From: JACCZR01 sp035296565
GTDB lineage: Bacteria > Actinomycetota > Thermoleophilia > Solirubrobacterales > Thermoleophilaceae
Length of the DNA stretch: 24,504 nucleotides
NCBI GenBank assembly: GCA_035296565.1
Contig: DATHAQ010000040.1
Span: 1-24,504 of the forward strand
Direction of reading: 5' to 3'
In this document: in pieces, positions 1-7,778 of the stretch
Layout: each line of letters begins with the position of its first letter
Position numbering within the stretch: the stretch's first letter is position 1
Notes under the pieces: model-generated
Database searches by the model: none
Told to the model about the DNA's origin: nothing
Seen by the model: the letters and a program-made list of their open reading frames with translations, nothing else
Program-made: the position numbers and the translations under genes

Positions 1-711
1 GCGGTCACCGCCCCGCCGCCGGGCAAGAGCGGCGGCGGCGACGACGGGGCGACGAGCGCCGCACCGCGGTCGGGCGGGGTCGACGTGATCGGGCGCGACG
101 TCGTCGGCGACTACGACATCGCGCGGATCGCGTCCGACGACCCGGACGCGCTGTCGCAGTGGCTCGACGACAACGGCTACACGACGCCGCGCGGCGCCCA
201 GCCGATCCTCGACGCCTACGTCGCCGAGGGCTGGAAGTTCGTCGCGATCAAGCTGCGCAAGGACGCCGACCAGTCCGGCCCGATCGAGCCGGTCCGGGTC
301 GCGTTCCCGTCCAAGGAGATCGTCTATCCGATGCGGCTCGACGCGCTCGAGGGCCACCAGATGGACCTCGACGTCTACGTGCTCGCCGACCACCAGGTGC
401 GCCTCGCCTCGGACCAGCTCCAGACGCAGTACGCCGGCCCGGTGTCCGCGCTGAGCAAGCCTCCGCCGGCGGACGTGCGCCCCCTGTTCCGCGCGCCGTA
501 CCTGACCCGCCTGCACAGCGTCGTCAATCCGACCACGCTGAAGGACGACTTCGTGTTCGTGCGCGCCGCGACGTCGTCGGCGGGCGGCGGCGACGCCGTC
601 GACAACGACAACTTCCCGGTCCTCGTCGTCGTCCTCGTGGCGCTGCCGCTGCTGGCGCTCAGCGGCTTCGCCGTGTGGCTCGTCCGCCGCCGGCAGGGGC
701 CGCTCGCGTGA
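1..711 (+). CDS. DUF2330-like membrane-anchored protein, 5' end outside window
   Basis: The frame is open from base 1 to the TGA at 709-711, so 236 codons of a longer gene are visible and the true start lies upstream. The visible part begins with a Gly/Ser/Pro/Asp-rich linker, then a soluble domain containing GWKFVAIKL and a stretch with VRVAFPSKEIVYPMRL, which resembles the DUF2330 family of surface-exposed proteins. It ends with a hydrophobic segment (FPVLVVVLVALPLLALSGF) followed by a VRRRQ stop-transfer tail, so the domain most likely sits outside the membrane with a C-terminal anchor. An in-frame GTG at 85 is too far into the protein to be the real start. The stop overlaps the next gene's start by 4 nt (GTGA), so the two are probably co-translated. 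The biochemical role is unknown. Confidence 0.75.
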   Translation, partial: AVTAPPPGKSGGGDDGATSAAPRSGGVDVIGRDVVGDYDIARIASDDPDALSQWLDDNGYTTPRGAQPILDAYVAEGWKFVAIKLRKDADQSGPIEPVRVAFPSKEIVYPMRLDALEGHQMDLDVYVLADHQVRLASDQLQTQYAGPVSALSKPPPADVRPLFRAPYLTRLHSVVNPTTLKDDFVFVRAATSSAGGGDAVDNDNFPVLVVVLVALPLLALSGFAVWLVRRRQGPLA

Positions 712-1109
712 GCGACGTCTTCCAGACCCTCGACGGGACGAGCTCGTACCTCGGCCTGCGCTGGGACAGCCCCGAGGTCGTCCGCATGACGATCCGGCCG
801 GAGCTCATCAACCTCGGCGGACTGCTCTCGGGGGTCGCGACCTACGGGATGATCGACTACGGGATGGGCCGCGCCCTGTGGATGCAGACCGCCGAGGACG
901 AGGCGATCGCCACCGTCAACATCTCGATCAACTACGTCCAGACGGCGACCGAGGGCGACCTCGTGTGCACCACCACGGTCGACCGCCGCAACCGCCGCCT
1001 CGCCGTCATGCGCGCCGAGGTCCTCCACGAGGACGGCCGCCTGATCGCGACGGCGATCGGCAGCTACACGATCTTCCCGCGCCGCACGCGGCCGCGCCCC
1101 GGCGGTTAG
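708..1109 (+). CDS. PaaI/YbgC-like hotdog-fold thioesterase
   Basis: A protein of 133 residues starting at GTG 708, inside the stop of the preceding gene (GTGA overlap). The pattern RPELINLGGLLSGVATYGMIDYGMGRAL followed by ATVNISINYVQTATEGDLVCTTTV and RLAVMRAEVLHEDGRLIATAIGSYTIF is the usual order of a single hotdog domain of the PaaI acyl-CoA thioesterase group: central helix with the catalytic acidic region, then the long sheet strands. Length fits the family (about 130-150). Expected activity is hydrolysis of an acyl- or aryl-CoA in the cytoplasm; the substrate cannot be read from sequence. Its stop overlaps the convergent asparaginase stop, leaving no room for a separate terminator. Confidence 0.8.
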   Translation: MSDVFQTLDGTSSYLGLRWDSPEVVRMTIRPELINLGGLLSGVATYGMIDYGMGRALWMQTAEDEAIATVNISINYVQTATEGDLVCTTTVDRRNRRLAVMRAEVLHEDGRLIATAIGSYTIFPRRTRPRPGG

Positions 1110-2104
1110 CCGTCGTCCTGGCTGAACGCCCAGCGGGTCTCGTCGATCGAGAAGCCCGAGGCGAGGCAGGCGAGCAGCTTCATGCGCGCCGCCTGGGGCG
1201 AGAGGAAGCCGGCGGGGATGATCCCGCTGCCGCGCAGGTCGCGCTCGGAGGCCGGGTAGCCGTAGGTCCCGTTGAGGATCACGCCGCGCTCGGCGCGGCA
1301 GTAGGCCACGACCGGGATGCGCTCGGCCACCTCCCGCCACAGGTCGAGCAGCGGCGGGGCCAGATGCCCCGCGCCGAGCGTGCCGATCACCGCCCCGTCG
1401 GGGTCGGTGTCGAGCGCCGCGTGGGCGAGCGTGCCGTCATCGCCCGCCGTGGTGGGCACGATCAGCACGCGAGGCTCGAGGTCGGGCGGGTCGAGGGGCG
1501 GGTTGCGCGGCACGCGCGACCAGATCGCCGCACGGGCCTCGGTGACGCGCCCGAGCGGACCGGTCTGGGGCGAGCTGAACGCGACCAGCGACGTCGTGTC
1601 GGTCTTGCGCACCGTGCGCGCGTGGTGGATCTCGCCGCCGAAGCAGACCAGGACGCCCATCCCGGCGGCGGCGTCGCTGGCGGCGACGCTCACGGCGTCG
1701 CTGAGGTTGGCCGGGCCGTCGGCGCCCGATGCGGAAGACACGCGGATCGCGCCGGTGAAGACGATCGGCGCCTCGGCGTCGTGCAGGACGTCGCACAGCA
1801 TCGCCGTCTCCTCGAGCGTGTCGGTGCCGTGGGTCACTACCACGCCGCTGCCTCGGCGCGCGACGTCGCGCGCCGCACGGCAGATGTCGAGTTGGTCGCC
1901 GAGGCTCAGGTGAGCGCTCGGCAGATTCACGATCGTCTCGGCTTCCAGACCGTGGTGCTGGGCGAGCTCGGGGACCGCCTCGACCAGCGCTCCGCCGTCC
2001 AAGCCGGGGGTGGCGCCCTCGGCGCCGGTCATGGAGATCGTCCCGCCGGCGGCCAGCACCTTCACCTTGCGGCGATTGGCGGTCTGCGCGCTGACGCTCA
2101 CCAC
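1106..2104 (-). CDS. L-asparaginase (type I/II family)
   Basis: About 332 residues from tandem GTG codons at 2104/2101, 7 nt after the stop of the DUF1330-like gene. This start was preferred to the in-frame one at 2251, which would lie inside that upstream gene. The asparaginase signature is present: AAGGTI near residue 18-23, with the first nucleophilic Thr in GGT, and VVVTHGTDTLEET near residue 88-100, holding the second Thr-Asp pair. SGADGPANL and RKTDTTSL match the downstream conserved blocks, the latter carrying the expected Lys. The first motif has Ala where most members have Thr (TGGTI). No signal peptide is seen, so a cytoplasmic enzyme converting asparagine to aspartate and ammonia is expected. 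It is the last gene of a minus-strand run with the acyl-CoA dehydrogenase. Confidence 0.88.
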   Translation of the reverse strand: MVSVSAQTANRRKVKVLAAGGTISMTGAEGATPGLDGGALVEAVPELAQHHGLEAETIVNLPSAHLSLGDQLDICRAARDVARRGSGVVVTHGTDTLEETAMLCDVLHDAEAPIVFTGAIRVSSASGADGPANLSDAVSVAASDAAAGMGVLVCFGGEIHHARTVRKTDTTSLVAFSSPQTGPLGRVTEARAAIWSRVPRNPPLDPPDLEPRVLIVPTTAGDDGTLAHAALDTDPDGAVIGTLGAGHLAPPLLDLWREVAERIPVVAYCRAERGVILNGTYGYPASERDLRGSGIIPAGFLSPQAARMKLLACLASGFSIDETRWAFSQDDG

Positions 2105-2111
2105 GGCAACC

Positions 2112-2470
2112 CTAGGCCCGCGGCACCGTGGCCTGCAGCACGGCCTCCTCGAGCCCCTCGGTGCGCAGGTGCGTGATCTGCTGGTACTCGGGATCGGCGA
2201 CCATGCGGCTGAAGGCCTCGCGGCTGGGGTAACGCACCACCAGCACGGCATCCCAGCGGTGGTTGTCGGGCGCGACCAGCACCGTGGAGCAGTCGCCGAA
2301 GAACAGGACCTCGGCCTTCACCCGATCGAGAAAGGGGAGAATGCGGCGGGTGTACTCGTCGTAGCTGGCGCGCCCGTCGGCGGCGAAGCGCAGCAGGTTG
2401 AGCATCACCACCGGCCCGCCCGGGTCCTGCTCGAGGAAGCGCTTGAGATCGGCGCCCGTGGGGTCGACGC

Positions 2471-2474
<4 letters not shown>
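2112..2474 (-). CDS. DUF1330-like small protein (dimeric alpha-beta barrel)
   Basis: A protein of 120 residues starting at GTG 2474, which overlaps the TGA of the acyl-CoA dehydrogenase (GTGA). The pattern GGPVVMLNLLRFAADGRASYDEYTRRILPFLDRVKAEVLFFGDC, then WDAVLVVRYPSREAFSRMVADPEYQQITHLRTEGLEEAVLQAT, is typical of DUF1330/EthD-like ferredoxin-fold proteins. In that family conserved Tyr residues and the PS-REAF-M--DPEYQ block form the dimer core. The reaction is unknown for most members. The overlap with an acyl-CoA dehydrogenase suggests co-expression in acyl-CoA or aromatic metabolism. That role is inference. Confidence 0.8.
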
Positions 2475-3697
<1,223 letters not shown>

Positions 3698-3743
3698 GAC
3701 GGGGCGGCCAGCGTAGCGCCGGGCCGCCCCGCCGAAAGTCCGG

Positions 3744-4064
3744 CTACTTCTTGCGCGAGCTGCTGGACTTGGACTTCGCCTTGGACTTCGTCTTGCTCGG
3801 GCTCGCGCCCGCGCGGGTGGCCGCCGCCTTGCCCGCCTTCTTGGCCGCGCTGCCGGCGGACTTGGCCGCCGTCGCCGCTCCGCTGACCGCCGAGCCCGCG
3901 GCAGAACGGGCCTGTCCCGCCTTGCCGGCGGCCTCGTTGCGCTGACGGGTCGACGCGGCCTTCTTGCCCCTCGACGCTGACGACGTCTTCTGCTGGTTGC
4001 GCTTGCGGGTGGCGGCTGCCTTCTTGGCGGCCGCCGAACGGTCCGCCTTGGTCCTCTGCGCCAT
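3744..4064 (-). CDS. Lys/Ala-rich histone H1-like nucleoid protein
   Basis: A protein of 106 residues with very low complexity: mostly Lys, Arg, Ala, Ser and Thr, with repeats such as AAAKKAAATRKRN, GKKAASTRQRN and AAKSAGSAAKKAGKAAATRAG, and a C-terminal KSKAKSKSSSSRKK tail. Apart from the N-terminal MAQRTKAD there are almost no acidic residues and no hydrophobic core, so it is strongly basic and probably disordered. This composition resembles bacterial histone H1-like (Hc1/AlgP-type) or the basic tails of actinobacterial HU proteins, so DNA or RNA binding is likely. A GGAGAAG sequence lies upstream of ATG 4064. It follows the DEAD-box helicase gene on the same strand at 68 nt, possibly co-transcribed. 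The precise function is unknown. Confidence 0.65.
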   Translation of the reverse strand: MAQRTKADRSAAAKKAAATRKRNQQKTSSASRGKKAASTRQRNEAAGKAGQARSAAGSAVSGAATAAKSAGSAAKKAGKAAATRAGASPSKTKSKAKSKSSSSRKK

Positions 4065-4132
4065 CGGCTCTATCTTCTCCCTCGTCGTGGCCTGCTGACG
4101 CGCCGGACCCTACCCGGCCTGGCGCTTCGGCG

Positions 4133-5290
4133 CTACCGACGGTAGGAGCTGCGACGCGAGCGCGGCGGGCGTTCGGCCAGGCCGCTGGCGGCGAACTGGG
4201 ACTGGAGGCTGAGGTCGCCGGCGATGCGGCCGACGTCGCGGGCCTGGTCGCCGACGACGAATGTGACCCCGACGCCCGTCCGCCCCGCCCGTCCGGTACG
4301 TCCCACGCGGTGCACGTACGCATCCGGGTCCTCGGGAGCGTCGAAGTTGATCACGTGCGTTACGTCGTCCACGTCGATGCCGCGTGCCGCGACGTCGGTG
4401 GCCACCAGGCAGTCGACCGAACCGTCCGCGAAGCGAGCCAGCGCCTTCTCGCGCTGTGGCTGCGAGCGGTTGCCGTGCATCTCGACGGCGGTGACGCCGT
4501 GGCTGCCGAGCCGCTTGACCAGCCGGCTGGCGCCGCGCTTGGTGCGCACGAAGACCAGCGTGCGGCCGCGCTCGGCGGCGTTGAGCTCGCCGAGGAGCGA
4601 ACCGAGCTTCGCCTCGTGGGAGACGGACACGAAGCGGTGTTCGACCTTGGCCTCTGCCCGGACCGGGGGGCTGTGCCGATGCCGGGCGGCATCACGCGTG
4701 TAACGCGTCGCGACCTTGCCGGCCGCCCCCTCGAGCGTCGCCGAGAAGAAGAGGGTCTGGCGATTGGGCGGGGTCTGGGCGACGATGCGGTCGACCGCCG
4801 GCCGAAAGCCCATATCGAGCATCCGGTCGGCCTCGTCGAGCACCAGCACGCGGATGCGGTCCAGGCGGACGTCGCCGCGGGCAATGAGGTCCTCGAGGCG
4901 GCCAGGCGTGGCGACCACCACGTGTGCGCGGCGCGCGCGCTTGGCCTGGGGCTCGATGCCCGCGCCGCCATACACCGCCGCCACCGACAGCGAGCGGGCC
5001 GCGAAGAGCGGCTGGAGCTCGGTGACGATCTGGCCGGCCAGCTCCCGGGTGGGAGCCAGGACGAGGGAGGTGGCGCGCTGGTCGGAGGCCTCGAGACGGT
5101 CGGCCAGCGGCACGCCGAAGGCGAGCGTCTTGCCGGAGCCGGTCGGGGCCTGGACCAGCACGTCGCGGCCGGCCAGCACGTCGGGGATGACGGTGCTCTG
5201 CACGGCGAAGGGCTTGTGGCGGTTGCGCTGCGAGAGCGCCCGCGCAACCACCGGCGATACGCCGAGATCGGCGAAGGACTGCGAAGACAT
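4133..5290 (-). CDS. DEAD-box ATP-dependent RNA helicase
   Basis: A protein of 385 residues from ATG 5290, chosen because AGGAG lies a few bases upstream; the in-frame start at 5326 has no comparable site. All the superfamily 2 helicase motifs are visible: the Q motif region (residues 6-31), Walker A APTGSGKT (48-55), PTREL (80-84), TPGR (128-131), DEAD (152-155), SAT (183-185), ARGID (302-306) and HRVGRTGR (327-334). The C-terminal tail is short and Arg/Ser-rich (RPPRSRRSSYRR), which may add RNA affinity. The length matches a minimal RhlE-like helicase. Expected role: ATP-driven unwinding of RNA in ribosome assembly, mRNA decay or cold adaptation. Confidence 0.93.
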   Translation of the reverse strand: MSSQSFADLGVSPVVARALSQRNRHKPFAVQSTVIPDVLAGRDVLVQAPTGSGKTLAFGVPLADRLEASDQRATSLVLAPTRELAGQIVTELQPLFAARSLSVAAVYGGAGIEPQAKRARRAHVVVATPGRLEDLIARGDVRLDRIRVLVLDEADRMLDMGFRPAVDRIVAQTPPNRQTLFFSATLEGAAGKVATRYTRDAARHRHSPPVRAEAKVEHRFVSVSHEAKLGSLLGELNAAERGRTLVFVRTKRGASRLVKRLGSHGVTAVEMHGNRSQPQREKALARFADGSVDCLVATDVAARGIDVDDVTHVINFDAPEDPDAYVHRVGRTGRAGRTGVGVTFVVGDQARDVGRIAGDLSLQSQFAASGLAERPPRSRRSSYRR

Positions 5291-5407
5291 GTTGCTCCTG
5301 ACTGGGCGGCCTTCGGGGCCGCACACGATCGGGGGAGATTCAGCTGACCCGGATCGCTACTGCGCTCAGGAGACTCAGAACCTCGCGGGCGAAACGCTCG
5401 CTCGCTG

Positions 5408-6184
5408 TCACGAACGTAGCAGTGAGGAGCTCACGGTATGCAGGATCACCTGCGTGACGAGCTCTGGGTCGTCCCAGGTGGGCAGGTGGCCGCAGCCCTT
5501 GAGGACCACCATCTCGGCGCCCCGGATGCCCGGGTCGCGGGGCCTGATCAGCCTGTCGCATTCGCCCCAGGCGAGGGTCACCGGCACGTCGATGTCGGCC
5601 GCCCCGCGGAAGTGATCGGAGCGCATCTCGCGGTTCGTGGCCACGTACCCGGGCGCCGCGATGTAGGCAGCAGCCATGCGCGCCGCGTCCTTTCTGGGCA
5701 CGCGTTCGGGATGGGCCACGAAAGCGGCCAGCAGCCGCCGCCGCACCGCCGACGGCGCCATGACGGCGCCGAGCAGAGGCGAGGGCAGGCGGCCCAGCCG
5801 GCGCACCGGCAGCTCGGGCCGCGGCCCGAGGGGACGCGACCACATCCCCGCCGCACAGAGCGTCGTCACGGTGCGCGCACGGCCGAGCAGGGCCAGCTCG
5901 AGCGCGACCCAGCCTCCGAGCGAATTGCCCGCGATGTGCGCGGTGCCGATGTCCAGATCGTCCAGCAGGCGCGCCAGTGCCTCGGCCAGGGCCCGCGGCG
6001 TGGGCGTTTCCCCGGCAGGGAGGGGCGGTGAGGCGCCGAAGCCGGGGAGGTCGGGCGCGACCACGTCGTACTCCGCGGCCAGAGAGTCGATGACCGGCGT
6101 CCAGTTGCTCCGGTCCCCGCCCAGCCCGTGCACGAGCAGGAGCGGCTCGCCGCTCCCGCGCCTGAAGTAGTCGACGGCGGGCAC
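5408..6184 (-). CDS. alpha/beta hydrolase
   Basis: A protein of 258 residues from GTG 6184. It has the oxyanion-hole motif HGLGGDRSNW (19-28), the nucleophile elbow GNSLGG with Ser88, the acid GECDR with Asp210, and GCGHLPTWDDPE with His233, so the Ser-Asp-His triad is complete. PDLPGFGAS is the usual loop after strand beta-4, and residues about 115-195 form a helical cap. There is no signal peptide, so it is probably cytoplasmic. The family covers esterases, C-C bond hydrolases and haloperoxidase-like enzymes; the substrate cannot be assigned. It is divergent from the cyclic-nucleotide-binding gene, separated by 116 nt, and lies 117 nt upstream of the helicase on the same strand. Confidence 0.87.
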   Translation of the reverse strand: MPAVDYFRRGSGEPLLLVHGLGGDRSNWTPVIDSLAAEYDVVAPDLPGFGASPPLPAGETPTPRALAEALARLLDDLDIGTAHIAGNSLGGWVALELALLGRARTVTTLCAAGMWSRPLGPRPELPVRRLGRLPSPLLGAVMAPSAVRRRLLAAFVAHPERVPRKDAARMAAAYIAAPGYVATNREMRSDHFRGAADIDVPVTLAWGECDRLIRPRDPGIRGAEMVVLKGCGHLPTWDDPELVTQVILHTVSSSLLRS

Positions 6185-6267
6185 CTGGTGAGATTACGGG
6201 CGGGGCGCCGCGCGGGATTCGACGCGCCGACGCTGCTTCTCAGAGTGCGCCGACCGCCGTGCTGGGA

Positions 6268-6273
6268 TAGATT
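6268..6273 (+). promoter_or_regulatory. candidate -10 element for the cyclic-nucleotide-binding gene
   Basis: TAGATT fits the actinobacterial TANNNT pattern and lies 27 nt before the GTG start at 6301. No convincing -35 element is visible, so this is a weak call. Confidence 0.25.
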
Positions 6274-6300
6274 GCCCCGCGCACCCGAGGAGAGGACCTA

Positions 6301-6693
6301 GTGGACCCAGGTCGCCTGAAGAGCCTGCCGCTGTTCCAGGACGTTTCCAGCGAGGAGCTGTCACACATCGCTCCGTTCGTGGACGAGATCTCAGTGTCGG
6401 AGGGCTACCGCCTGGTCAACGAGGGCGACTACTCGTACCAGTTCATGGCGATCGAGGAGGGCACCGCCGAGGTGCTCCGCGGAGGCGAGAAGCTCGCGGA
6501 CCTCGGCCCGGGCGACTTCTTCGGGGAGATGGGTCTGATGGAGAAGGACCGCCGCAACGCGTCGGTCATCGCGACCTCGGACCTGCGGGCGATCACCATG
6601 TCCGGCTGGGACCTCAAGCGCCTCGACAAAGCCGCGCCCGAAGTCGCGCAGCGTATCCGCGAGACCCTCGACGAGCGCCGCGAGAACAACTGA
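6301..6693 (+). CDS. stand-alone cyclic nucleotide-binding domain protein
   Basis: A protein of 130 residues from GTG 6301, with GAGGAGAGGA upstream as ribosome-binding site. It is a single CNMP/CRP-type beta-roll with no DNA-binding domain, kinase or channel attached. The phosphate-binding cassette is FGEMGLMEKDRRNASV (74-89): Glu76 and Arg85 are in the positions that contact ribose and cyclic phosphate in cAMP-binding members. The beginning, LKSLPLFQDVSSEELSHIAPF, is the usual lead-in helix. It probably acts by protein-protein contact upon cAMP or cGMP binding; the partner is unknown. Its stop codon is inside a CTGA overlap with the probable start of the downstream glycosidase. Confidence 0.85.
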   Translation: MDPGRLKSLPLFQDVSSEELSHIAPFVDEISVSEGYRLVNEGDYSYQFMAIEEGTAEVLRGGEKLADLGPGDFFGEMGLMEKDRRNASVIATSDLRAITMSGWDLKRLDKAAPEVAQRIRETLDERRENN

Positions 6694-7778
6694 TCAGCCC
6701 AGAGGCGCGCGGTAGGCGCGCCGCCCTCGCGGCCGTCGCGACGGTCGCGCTCATAGCCGGCATCGTGGCCGGCGCCGGGATCCGCGAGCAGCGGGAGCCG
6801 AGGAATCCGCCCGACCGGCGCGATCAGGCCGCGCGGCCGCCGGCCGGCGTCGACCGCCTCTCGCTGCGCCAGCAGGTGGGACAGCTGCTCCTCACGAGCT
6901 TTCCCGGCGCCACGGCGCCCGACTACGTGCGCCGGCGACTGCGCGACGCGGAGGGGGCGGGGGTCGTCCTCTTCGGAGAGAACACCGCCACCCGCGACGG
7001 CCTCACCCGGCTCACCCGCTCGCTGCAGCGCGCGGCGCGCGGGTCGGCCCTCGTGGCCGTCGATCAGGAGGGCGGCCCGGTCCGCAACGTGCCCTTCGCA
7101 GGGCCCGAGCAGGGGCAGGCGAGCCAGGCCGACCCGCGCGCGGCCGCCCGCGAGGCAGGCCGCGGGCTGCGGGCGCTCGGCGTCAACGTCACGCTGACCC
7201 CGGTCGCGGACACGGACTTCGCCGGCCGCGCATTTCGCGATCCCGTGCGAGGCACCAGCGAGGCCGTCGCCGGCTATCGCGGCAGCGGGGTGGCGGCCAC
7301 CGCCAAGCACTTCCCCGGACTGGGCGGCGCGGACCAGAACACCGACGATGCGGCGGTAACGATCCCGGGCAAGCCCGACCTCGCGCCCTTCCGGGCCGCC
7401 ATTCGCGGCGGCGTGCCGCTGATCATGGCCTCCCACGCCGACTACCCGCGCATCGACGGCGAGCGCATCGCCTCGCAGTCGCCGGCCATCCTGCGGCGCC
7501 TGCTGCGCGGGCGGCTTGGGTTCGACGGCGTGGTCATCACCGACAGCATCGAGGCCGAGGCCGTGATCGGTCGCCAGGCGGTCGAGGCCGGGGCCGAGCG
7601 CTCCGTGGGGGCGGGCTGCGACCTGATCCTCATGACCGGCTCGGGCAGCCCGAAGCTGGTCTACCCGCGGCTGCTGCGGGCGGCGCGGCGCTCGGCCGCC
7701 TTTCGCCGGCGGGTGCGCGAGAGCGCGGCGCGCGTGATCGCGCTCAAGCGCCTGCTCGGCCTGCGGGTTCCCCGCTAG
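6690..7778 (+). CDS. exported family 3 glycoside hydrolase, NagZ-like beta-N-acetylhexosaminidase
   Basis: The reading frame contains a clear signal anchor (RGRR followed by AALAAVATVALIAGIVAGAG) encoded before the first ATG/GTG in frame (GTG 6765). The most likely start is therefore CTG 6690, which overlaps the previous TGA as CTGA and gives 362 residues. The GH3 blocks are VDQEGGPVRN, GVNVTLTPVADTDFAGRAFRDP, AKHFPGLGG, MASHADYPRIDGERIASQSP and FDGVVITDSIEAEAV, where the Asp of TDS is the expected nucleophile. The usual NagZ acid/base Asp-Ser-His after KHFPGHG is replaced here by Asn-Thr-Asp. Outside the membrane it would cleave terminal beta-N-acetylhexosamine, for example in peptidoglycan turnover. 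Its stop overlaps the ppk stop. Confidence 0.82.
   Translation: MISPEARGRRAALAAVATVALIAGIVAGAGIREQREPRNPPDRRDQAARPPAGVDRLSLRQQVGQLLLTSFPGATAPDYVRRRLRDAEGAGVVLFGENTATRDGLTRLTRSLQRAARGSALVAVDQEGGPVRNVPFAGPEQGQASQADPRAAAREAGRGLRALGVNVTLTPVADTDFAGRAFRDPVRGTSEAVAGYRGSGVAATAKHFPGLGGADQNTDDAAVTIPGKPDLAPFRAAIRGGVPLIMASHADYPRIDGERIASQSPAILRRLLRGRLGFDGVVITDSIEAEAVIGRQAVEAGAERSVGAGCDLILMTGSGSPKLVYPRLLRAARRSAAFRRRVRESAARVIALKRLLGLRVPR

Noticed and set aside
878..2176. 432-codon plus-strand frame over the thioesterase and asparaginase
   Set aside because: Asparaginase signatures are clear on the other strand; the frame is Arg/His-rich filler.
4097..4120. GCCGG/CCGGC stem between the helicase and the histone-like gene
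   Set aside because: Only 5 bp with no T-tract; short GC stems are expected by chance at this base composition.
5291..5407. Structured leader or riboswitch upstream of the helicase
   Set aside because: No strong pairing or known cold-shock or riboswitch pattern could be supported by eye in this 117-nt gap.
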